A stretch of 64,000 nucleotides of DNA from Steroidobacter sp. Lineage in GTDB: Bacteria > Pseudomonadota > Gammaproteobacteria > Steroidobacterales > Steroidobacteraceae. Position 1 is the stretch's first letter. Each line of letters starts with the position of its first letter. The DNA lies in the NCBI GenBank assembly GCA_025929585.1, contig JAICPY010000001.1, positions 93,802 through 157,801 on the forward strand, in the 5' to 3' direction. Below the pieces are notes generated by a model. The model saw nothing but the letters and a program-made list of their open reading frames with translations. It searched no databases and was not told where the DNA came from. This document shows positions 56,713 through 64,000 of the stretch, one piece after another. Both the position numbers and the translations under genes were made by a program.

Positions 56713-57528
56713 TCACTTCTGACACCCCGGACAGAAATACGTCGAACGTTGTCCTTGTACGAATTGTTTGATTGGCGTTCGGCACACGCGGCAAGGCTCC
56801 CCGGAACGTTCGTAGACGAATAGCTTTTGGCTGAAATAGCCCGGCATTCCTTCCGGATTTACGTAATCGCGCAGTGTCGTGCCGCCCGCGCGAATCGCTT
56901 CTTCTAAAACGATTTTGATCGCCGAGACCAGCGCGGCGAATTCCTCCTGGCGCAAGCGGCCGGCGGCTCTGCGCGGCCGAATGCCCGCGCGGAACAATGC
57001 TTCGCTCGCATAGATATTGCCGACGCCGACAACGAGTCGGCCGTTCATCAGCAATTGTTTGATCGCGACGCGACGACCTCGCGCCGCCTTGGCCAGATAT
57101 TCACCGTTGAACTCATCCGAGAGGGGTTCAGGCGCAAGAGAAGCGAGCAAAGGATGTTGTAGTGGATCGTGCGCAGTCCATAACACGCTGCCAAAGCGCC
57201 GCGGATCGTTGAACCGCAGACACAACTGCGAGTCGAGAACCAAGTCGACATGGTCATGCGTCAGAGGCGGGGTCTCTTTAGCCAGGAGCCGCAAGCTTCC
57301 CGACATACCTAGATGCAAGATGATGGCGCCATCGTCGAGGTCGAAAATGAGGTATTTAGCGCGGCGGCGAAGGCTGCGGATCGTCCGGCCTTGCACTCGC
57401 GACGCAAATCCGCGCGTGATCGGCCAGCGCAAACGCGAATGGCGCAGCACCGCAGCCACGATGGTGTGATCGACGACTGCCCGTGCTATGCCGCGTCGCG
57501 TGGTCTCTACTTCGGGTAATTCTGGCAC
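56713..57528 (-). CDS. mutM: formamidopyrimidine-DNA glycosylase
   Basis: PELPEVETTRRGI; GVGNIYASEALFRAGI; C-terminal zinc finger CRVCRTPIKQFVQGQRSTYFCPGCQ. Confidence 0.96.
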   Translation of the reverse strand: MPELPEVETTRRGIARAVVDHTIVAAVLRHSRLRWPITRGFASRVQGRTIRSLRRRAKYLIFDLDDGAIILHLGMSGSLRLLAKETPPLTHDHVDLVLDSQLCLRFNDPRRFGSVLWTAHDPLQHPLLASLAPEPLSDEFNGEYLAKAARGRRVAIKQLLMNGRLVVGVGNIYASEALFRAGIRPRRAAGRLRQEEFAALVSAIKIVLEEAIRAGGTTLRDYVNPEGMPGYFSQKLFVYERSGEPCRVCRTPIKQFVQGQRSTYFCPGCQK

Positions 57529-57791
57529 TGCTGGTTTCTAGGTTTTCCGGGAGAGGGATCGGACAGGAGCAATTTATCCTGTCTGCTCGCTTTCAATTCG
57601 CTGTCGAGGCCTCACTTAGCGGATGACCTGGTGCGTCGCTTCGTTCGCATTGAACTGAGAACGAGATCACAAAGGACGGAACAGTTTCGGCGCCTCGTGG
57701 ATCTACAGTGCGGACCAGGGAATCGCTCATTTGTACGCCCGCAGGGTGTCCGCTATAGTCCCCTCAAGTTTGCTCATTTTCCCTAATCCGT

Positions 57792-59003
57792 TTGCTCAAC
57801 GCTGCGTTGAAGGTTTGGCCTGTGAATCTTGATTTTTTATATGGTTTTCTGAACCTTAGCTTCTGGGGCTATGTGCTCGCCGCGTTCCTCATGGTGCAGT
57901 TCACGTTCATGGGCGTAACCCTGTACCTGCATCGCGATGCGACGCACCGTAGTCTCGATCTGCACCCCGCATTGCGTCATATCTTCCGCTTCTGGTTATG
58001 GATGAGCTCCGGGATCGTCACGCGCGAATGGGTCGCCGTTCATCGTAAGCATCACGCACGCTGCGAGACTCCCGAAGATCCGCATAGCCCGGTTATTTTC
58101 GGATTGAAGAAAGTTCTCCTCGAAGGCGCTGAGCTGTATCAGGCGGCCGCCCGAGACCCTGAGTTGGTGGAAAAGTACGCCCGCGGCACGCCAAACGATT
58201 GGATGGAGCGCAACGTTTACTTGCGCCACCGCAATTGGGGCATCGTGCTGATGGTGATCGTCGATCTACTGTTGTTCGGCGTCCCCGGCATCATCATCAT
58301 CGCCGCGCAAATGTTGGCCAACCCGCTGATGGCTGCCGGCGTAATCAACGGTCTCGGCCATCACACCGGCTATCGCAACTTCGAGTGCCCAGATGCCGCG
58401 CGTAATGTGTTGCCATGGGGATTCTTGGTTGCCGGAGAAGAGCTGCACAACAACCACCACGCGTTCCCGAGCTCGGCGAAGTTCTCGATTCGGAGCTGGG
58501 AATTCGATATCGGCTGGTTGTACATCACCGTGTTCAAGAGCCTGGGGCTTGCGCGCGTTATTCGCGTGGCTCCGACGCCCGCTATCGAGCCGAACCGCAA
58601 CCACATCGATCTAGAGACCGTTCGTGCCGTGATCGTCAATCGCATGCACGTTCTGCGCGCCTACACGAAGAACGTCATGCTGCCGGTGTTCCGCCAGGAG
58701 CTTGCGGCGGCGAGTGGCAACTTGAGCAAGCGGGTCAAGAAGCTGCTGGTGCGCGAGCCGGTCCTGTTGGACAGCCAGGCTCAGTCCAAGCTGAGCGAGG
58801 TGCTCGCGAGGAATCAAGCATTGAAGACAGTGCACGACTTCCGCGAACGCTTGAGAGTCCTGTGGAGCGGCGGCGCCAGTATGAGCAACGAGACGTTGCT
58901 GCAGCACCTGAAGGAATGGGTGGCCCAGGCCGAAGCGAGCGGCATCAAAGCGCTACAGGATTTCGCAGCGACCTTGCGGAGCTATCAACTGCAGACAGCG
59001 TGA
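57792..59003 (+). CDS. acyl-CoA/fatty acid desaturase
   Basis: LHRDATHRSLDLH, HRKHHARCE, ELHNNHHAFP histidine boxes; ~130 aa C-terminal extension. Confidence 0.9.
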   Translation: MLNAALKVWPVNLDFLYGFLNLSFWGYVLAAFLMVQFTFMGVTLYLHRDATHRSLDLHPALRHIFRFWLWMSSGIVTREWVAVHRKHHARCETPEDPHSPVIFGLKKVLLEGAELYQAAARDPELVEKYARGTPNDWMERNVYLRHRNWGIVLMVIVDLLLFGVPGIIIIAAQMLANPLMAAGVINGLGHHTGYRNFECPDAARNVLPWGFLVAGEELHNNHHAFPSSAKFSIRSWEFDIGWLYITVFKSLGLARVIRVAPTPAIEPNRNHIDLETVRAVIVNRMHVLRAYTKNVMLPVFRQELAAASGNLSKRVKKLLVREPVLLDSQAQSKLSEVLARNQALKTVHDFRERLRVLWSGGASMSNETLLQHLKEWVAQAEASGIKALQDFAATLRSYQLQTA

Positions 59004-59008
59004 GATTT

Positions 59009-59168
59009 GGATGGTTGGCGGTTGACGGTTGACCGTTGACGGTCGGACAAAGAAAAAGCCCGCCTTTAGGCGGGCTTTTTTCTTGGATACCCTGGAATTA
59101 GCGACGCGCGATAGCGACTGAGCGTCTCGATTTCTTGCCGCCAACTGTCAACGGTCAACCGTCAACTA
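59009..59168. repeat. word-repeat inverted element, GTTGACG family, enclosing a terminator
   Basis: ggatggttggcggttgacggttgaccgttgacggtcgg ... ccgccaactgtcaacggtcaaccgtcaac. Confidence 0.85.
59054..59082 (+). terminator. Rho-independent terminator after desaturase
   Basis: aaaaagcccgcctttaggcgggcttttttct. Confidence 0.85.
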
Positions 59169-59199
59169 CAAAAAACCCGCCTCGAAGGCGGGTTTTTTG
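59169..59199. terminator. bidirectional-type terminator 3' of rpmG
   Basis: aaaaaacccgcctcgaaggcgggttttttgg. Confidence 0.85.
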
Positions 59200-59200
59200 G

Positions 59201-59356
59201 TTACTTGATCTTCGCTTCTTTATAAGCGACGTGCTTGCGCACTTTCGGGTCGAACTTCTTCACTTCCATCTTATCGGGATGGAGGCGCTTGTTCTTGGTG
59301 GTCGTGTAGAAGTGACCGGTCCCGGCGGTTGAAACGAGTTTGATTTTCTCGCGCAT
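59201..59356 (-). CDS. rpmG: 50S ribosomal protein L33
   Basis: Manual translation: [51 protein letters not shown]; below the ORF-track size cutoff. Confidence 0.95.
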   Translation of the reverse strand: MREKIKLVSTAGTGHFYTTTKNKRLHPDKMEVKKFDPKVRKHVAYKEAKIK

Positions 59357-59373
59357 GATGAGTCTCCTTCAGC

Positions 59374-59610
59374 TCAGATCTTCACGCCTTCGGCGCGAAG
59401 ATCGGCGATGACTTTGTCGATACCGCGCTTCTCGATCGTCCGTAGACCGCGCGTGGACACGCGCAGGCTCACGAATCGGCGCTCGCTCTCGACCCAAAAG
59501 CGATGGACATGCAGGTTCGGCAAGAATCGGCGGCGCCGCTTGTTGTTAGCGTGCGAAACCCGATTGCCGACGGTCGGCCGCTTGCCAGTGACTTGACACA
59601 CTCTGGACAT
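59374..59610 (-). CDS. rpmB: 50S ribosomal protein L28
   Basis: [52 protein letters not shown]. Confidence 0.96.
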   Translation of the reverse strand: MSRVCQVTGKRPTVGNRVSHANNKRRRRFLPNLHVHRFWVESERRFVSLRVSTRGLRTIEKRGIDKVIADLRAEGVKI

Positions 59611-59685
59611 TGAAGTCTTCCTCAAGGGTCGGCCACGCCGGCAGACAGCCGCAGGCCGAAAAACGAGTCGCGCTTTATACCAGCG

Positions 59686-59842
59686 GAAGGGGGTAATGAC
59701 TAGGGGGTAGGTTTAGGAAGAGGGAAGAAAGGGGGTAATGATTAGGGGGGTAGGGGGTAGTAAGAGAGAAGATCTCGAAAGCTGCGACCAAGTTCGCCTC
59801 CGTTTCTTGCTACCCCCTACCCCCTGATCATTACCCCCTACA
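59686..59842. repeat. word-repeat inverted element, GGGGGTAATGATTAG family
   Basis: gggggtaatgactagggggtag...gggggtaatgattaggggggtagggggtag ... ctaccccctaccccctgatcattacccccta. Confidence 0.85.
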
Positions 59843-60512
59843 ACAGTCCCCTCTCCGCGAACGACTCGCAAACCCCGTCTCCCACGACTAGGTGGTCGAG
59901 GACTCGAATGTCGACCAGGCCGAGGGCCTCTTTCAGGCGCCTCGTGATCAATTCGTCCGCCTGGCTAGGTTCGGCCAGGCCGGAAGGGTGGTTGTGCACG
60001 AGAATGAGGGCCGCAGCATTGTGAGCGAGCGCCTCCTTCACGACTTCGCGCGGATGAACGCTCGCGCCGTCGATCGTGCCGCGAAAGAGCTCCTTGAAGG
60101 CAATCACGCGGTGCCGGTTATCGAGATAGACGCAGCAAAAAACTTCGTGAGGCAGGTCCCTGAGCTTGGAGCGGAGAAATTCCCGGGTGGCGCGCGGATT
60201 CGAGAGGGCCGAGCCGGTCATCATCAGTTCTTGATAGTGTCTGCGCGTCAGCTCCAGTGCTGCTTGCAAAGCGCTATAGCGGGCCGCTCCGAGCCCTTGC
60301 GCACGGCAGATCCGCTCGCGATCGGCGGTCAGCAGACTCCGCAGCGAGCCGAACTCCACGAGCAGGTCTCGAGCGACGTCCAGGGCGCTACGGCCCCGGG
60401 TGCCGGTTCTGAGCAAGATCGCGAGCAACTCGGCCTCGCTCAAAGCGCCCGCCCCAAGCTCGATCAGCTTCTCGCGAGGCCGCTCATTTTTTGGCCAGTC
60501 CCGAATCGACAT
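59838..60512 (-). CDS. radC: RadC family JAB-domain protein
   Basis: [48 protein letters not shown]. Confidence 0.95.
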   Translation of the reverse strand: MSIRDWPKNERPREKLIELGAGALSEAELLAILLRTGTRGRSALDVARDLLVEFGSLRSLLTADRERICRAQGLGAARYSALQAALELTRRHYQELMMTGSALSNPRATREFLRSKLRDLPHEVFCCVYLDNRHRVIAFKELFRGTIDGASVHPREVVKEALAHNAAALILVHNHPSGLAEPSQADELITRRLKEALGLVDIRVLDHLVVGDGVCESFAERGLL

Positions 60513-60697
60513 TTCCGAAGTTCCCTGCTTGCCGGTCGACAGCGGCAGTGTGCGACCTCAATAGACGATCAATTGCGGCCAATTCCGGGCATTTGACGGG
60601 AAATGCGTGGGCTCAGAACGAGCCCTATACCCAACTGGAATGCTGGTATGCGACAGGGCGTTTGCCGCTGCCAGCAGCCGCGCCCATAATTCTTCAC

Positions 60698-61939
60698 ATG
60701 AGCGCGCAGCCTCGAAAAATCATTCTCGGTGTGACTGGCGGTATTGCTGCCTACAAGAGTCCCGATCTCGTTCGGCGCCTGATCGAGCATGGCGCCGACG
60801 TGCAAGTCGTGATGTCCCGAGGAGCTCAACAGTTCGTCACGCCTCTCACGTTTCAAGCGGTTTCCGGAAAACCCGTGCGTACGGATCTTTGGGACGAGGC
60901 GGCGGAAGCCGCAATGGGCCACATCGAGCTTGCTCGTTGGGCGGATGAAATCGTGATTGCGCCTGCGACCGCAGAATTCATGGCGCGCCTCGCCTACGGA
61001 TTTGCTGATGACTTGCTCTCGACTCTCTGTCTTGCGAGCTCTGCTCCGATCACGATTGCGCCGGCGATGAATCGGCAGATGTGGGCGAATGCCGCGACGC
61101 AGGCGAATGTGAAACTACTGCGTGAGCGTGGCATCCGCTTGTTAGGTCCGGAGAGCGGGGAGCAAGCATGCGGTGAAGTAGGCGTCGGTCGCATGGTCGA
61201 ACCGGCGCGTATCGCTGAAGAAATTTTTACCCCGCGTGGAGGCGCTGGCGTACTAAGCGGTCTGAAGGTCGTCGTTACAGCCGGACCGACACGCGAACGC
61301 ATCGATCCGGTGCGATTCATCAGCAATCGAAGCTCAGGAAAGATGGGCTTCGCCGTCGCGCAAGCGGCCAGAGAGGCAGGCGCAGAAGTGATCCTCATCA
61401 GCGGGCCGGTGCAAATTTGTACGCCGCTCGGTATCGAACGCATCGAAGTGGAAAGTGCCGAGCAGATGTTGAACGCCGCGCAGAAGCAGGTTGCCGATGC
61501 GGATATCTTCGTCGCGGCCGCAGCAGTGTCGGACTATCGTTGCTGTGAGATCAGCTCCGAGAAGATCAAGAAGACCAGCGACACGATGGCACTGTCCTTG
61601 TCTCGTGCACCTGATGTGCTGGCGACGATCGGTCGCAGCGAATCGCCGCCGTTCTTGGTTGGCTTCGCGGCAGAGACCGAGAATGTCGAGCGCAACGCAT
61701 TGACTAAGCTCAACGGCAAGAATCTAGACATGATCGCGGCGAACAAGGTCGGCGATGGTCTTGGCTTCGACAAAGACGACAACGCGCTGACGGTATATTG
61801 GCGAGATGGCAAGAAAGAGCTGTCGCTCACGAGTAAAATCGCGCTTGCGCGTCAGCTCGTGGAGTTGATTGCAGAGCGATATCGACTACGAAAACAAGAG
61901 CCGAAGGCGCTGCGCAAGTCGGCTGTGAACGTAGGCTAA
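60698..61939 (+). CDS. coaBC: bifunctional phosphopantothenoylcysteine decarboxylase / phosphopantothenate-cysteine ligase
   Basis: [69 protein letters not shown]. Confidence 0.96.
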   Translation: MSAQPRKIILGVTGGIAAYKSPDLVRRLIEHGADVQVVMSRGAQQFVTPLTFQAVSGKPVRTDLWDEAAEAAMGHIELARWADEIVIAPATAEFMARLAYGFADDLLSTLCLASSAPITIAPAMNRQMWANAATQANVKLLRERGIRLLGPESGEQACGEVGVGRMVEPARIAEEIFTPRGGAGVLSGLKVVVTAGPTRERIDPVRFISNRSSGKMGFAVAQAAREAGAEVILISGPVQICTPLGIERIEVESAEQMLNAAQKQVADADIFVAAAAVSDYRCCEISSEKIKKTSDTMALSLSRAPDVLATIGRSESPPFLVGFAAETENVERNALTKLNGKNLDMIAANKVGDGLGFDKDDNALTVYWRDGKKELSLTSKIALARQLVELIAERYRLRKQEPKALRKSAVNVG

Positions 61940-62018
61940 GACGCTCGATTCGAGCGCTGGTCTTCAACAATAATTTCTATTTGGAGCCGGAGCATTCGAT
62001 CGCTCCGGAACGACAGCC

Positions 62019-62504
62019 ATGCAGAATTCCACCGCATCCAGCGATTCACGCCACCGCCTGCAGATTCGAATTCTCGATCCGCGGATAGGTAGCGAATATC
62101 CGCTGCCGCAGTACGCAACTCCCGGATCGGCCGGCGTCGATCTACGCGCTTGTATCGAGGCTCCAATCGAGATGAAGCCCGGCGATACGCAGCTCATTCC
62201 GAGCGGTATCGCCATTCATTTGAGCAACCCGCACTATGCAGCGATCGTGCTGCCTCGTTCGGGATTAGGCCACAAGCATGGCATCGTACTCGGCAATCTA
62301 GTGGGTCTCATCGATTCGGACTACCAAGGCCAAGTCTTCGTATCTTGCTGGAACCGCGGTCAAGCTTCCTTCACGATTCAACCCGGCGAGCGCATTGCGC
62401 AACTCGTCGTCGTGCCGGTCGTGCAAGTTGAATTCGAGGTCGTCGACGAGTTCGACGCGTCGCAGCGCGGTGCGGGTGGCTTTGGAAGCTCGGGAACGAA
62501 GTGA
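62019..62504 (+). CDS. dut: dUTP diphosphatase
   Basis: [63 protein letters not shown]. Confidence 0.96.
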   Translation: MQNSTASSDSRHRLQIRILDPRIGSEYPLPQYATPGSAGVDLRACIEAPIEMKPGDTQLIPSGIAIHLSNPHYAAIVLPRSGLGHKHGIVLGNLVGLIDSDYQGQVFVSCWNRGQASFTIQPGERIAQLVVVPVVQVEFEVVDEFDASQRGAGGFGSSGTK

Positions 62505-62564
62505 CGGGGTGACCAGGTGACGGAGTGACGAAGGCAGATGTTCTTTCCGAACGTCGTCGCCTCA

Positions 62565-63215
62565 TCACTTCAAACCTTTTAGTTCCTTGAACCGCTTGAT
62601 GTCCGAGTCGAAGGATCTGGTTACTTCGGCTTGTTCGCGTTTGTTGTTCGCCAGCATCTCCTGGTAGGTGCGCAGGCTGTTCACCGTGTTCACCATTTCC
62701 TCGGCCAGGTGGTCCGGCAAGGCCGGTGCGTTCGGCTTCTCGCTATAGGGTTTGAACCGAGCGATCTGAGTCTCTAGACGTCGTTGACGCTCACGCAGGT
62801 TCGAGATGTTCTGCTCCGTCACGCGATACTGAGCGACGAGCAGATCCAATCGTTGACCCCGCAAGCGTTCGATGTCGGCCACGCTCAGGTACGTTTCGAT
62901 GAGCATGCGGTCGCGCTGCTCGCGCTGCTCACGTTGTTTACGTGTTTGTGCTTCGGCTTCTTCGCGTTTCAGGCGCGCCGCTCTCGTCGCTTCTCCTTCG
63001 ATCAGGCGCACGAGCATGCCGCGAGTGTCCAACACTTCCGTGTCGTGTCCCGCACATGCGGGCGGCATGCTATCTCCATAGTGAGTTTGGCCGCTGGCGT
63101 CGCGACAGCGATAGAACGCTTCCCGGCCGCCGGAACCGCGGTTCTGAGCCGACACCGGCCCGGCCAGGGCAAGCATCAATGTGCTCAGTAGAGCGAGGCG
63201 GCAGGTTGCATGCAT
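62565..63215 (-). CDS. DUF4124 domain-containing exported protein
   Basis: Signal peptide; AFYRCRDASGQTHYGDSMPPAC then coiled-coil region. Confidence 0.8.
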   Translation of the reverse strand: MHATCRLALLSTLMLALAGPVSAQNRGSGGREAFYRCRDASGQTHYGDSMPPACAGHDTEVLDTRGMLVRLIEGEATRAARLKREEAEAQTRKQREQREQRDRMLIETYLSVADIERLRGQRLDLLVAQYRVTEQNISNLRERQRRLETQIARFKPYSEKPNAPALPDHLAEEMVNTVNSLRTYQEMLANNKREQAEVTRSFDSDIKRFKELKGLK

Positions 63216-63318
63216 GTAGAGCGGTTGGTAAGACAACTTACAGGTATTGTGCCGCACGGCCACGGAAGCGCAACTTCAGTTATCAAAAATGGGCAATAGC
63301 CCAATGCTTCGCGGCGTG

Positions 63319-63960
63319 TTAGGCGGCGCTGATCCCGTATTCGGCGCGATATTGTCGAATCATCTTCAGGCGCTCAGGATCGCCGGCTTGCTCCAGATAG
63401 CTAATCAGGTCTTCGAGCTTCAGGATGCTGGTCACCGGAACGTTCAGGACTTGTTCGACCTCTTGTACAGCAGATAACTCGCCTTGACCGCGCTCCTGCC
63501 GGTCGAGCGCCAACACCACGCCCGCAGGCTCAGCGCCGGCATTGCGAATGATCTCAACTGCCTCGCGGATCGCCGTTCCCGCGGTGATGACATCGTCGAT
63601 GATCAAGACGCGACCCTGGAGCGGCGAGCCCACGATCGACCCACCTTCACCGTGATCCTTCGCCTCTTTACGATTGAACGCCCATGGAAGACTACGAGAG
63701 TGCGCATCGGCGAGCGCTACAGAGGTCGTCGCTACCAGCGGGATACCTTTGTAGGCCGGCCCGAACAAAACGTCGCACTCGAGATTCGCCGCCTGAATGG
63801 CCGATGCGTAATGACGACCTAATTCAGCCAACGCACGCCCCGAGTTGAATAGCCCGGCGTTGAAGAAATAGGGACTCAAGCGTCCGGACTTCAGTTTGAA
63901 CTCACCGAAGCGAAGCACGCCAAGCTCCAGACAGAGATCGATGAAGTTGTTTTGGGCCAT
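63319..63960 (-). CDS. pyrE: orotate phosphoribosyltransferase
   Basis: [53 protein letters not shown]. Confidence 0.96.
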   Translation of the reverse strand: MAQNNFIDLCLELGVLRFGEFKLKSGRLSPYFFNAGLFNSGRALAELGRHYASAIQAANLECDVLFGPAYKGIPLVATTSVALADAHSRSLPWAFNRKEAKDHGEGGSIVGSPLQGRVLIIDDVITAGTAIREAVEIIRNAGAEPAGVVLALDRQERGQGELSAVQEVEQVLNVPVTSILKLEDLISYLEQAGDPERLKMIRQYRAEYGISAA

Positions 63961-64000
63961 GATCCTTTCTGCAGGATGCGCTGAACGATGTGGGGTTGAT

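Noticed and set aside
58415-59032. 205-aa + strand ORF inside the desaturase gene
   Set aside because: Alternative frame of the desaturase with no credible protein features.

Overview
A contiguous 64 kb chromosomal segment, high GC, probably from a gammaproteobacterium of the Steroidobacteraceae/Xanthomonadales-like type (inferred from gene content and order). The right end (about 51.6-64 kb) is the conserved housekeeping block rpoH-ftsXEY-rsmD-coaD-mutM-(desaturase)-rpmGB-radC-coaBC-dut-pyrE. The left and centre hold a flavin-dependent tryptophan halogenase cluster, c-di-GMP enzymes, an M16 peptidase pair, a bactofilin, a PQQ-dehydrogenase/diheme-cytochrome fusion, a GDPD/FGGY-kinase pair, an EF-G paralogue, a LacI/GH3 module, ydbH/ydbL, and a two-component pair resembling the 'proteobacterial dedicated sortase system' regulators. 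No rRNA, tRNA, CRISPR array, prophage or IS element was recognised. Main points for follow-up: (1) an in-frame amber codon in the conserved ISS-x-VRE motif of the normally essential gene coaD, with the rest of the protein intact in the same frame; (2) a perfect CIRCE (HrcA) element upstream of rpoH; (3) a perfect LacI-type palindrome TGACAACGTTGTCA upstream of the GH3 gene; (4) a 15-bp perfect inverted repeat in front of a TetR gene; (5) many intergenic regions carry elements of one architecture but different sequence: a left arm of short (about 6-8 bp) tandem words, a central segment, and the reverse-complement words on the right. At least seven word families are present. I regard item 5 as the best candidate for an under-described system.
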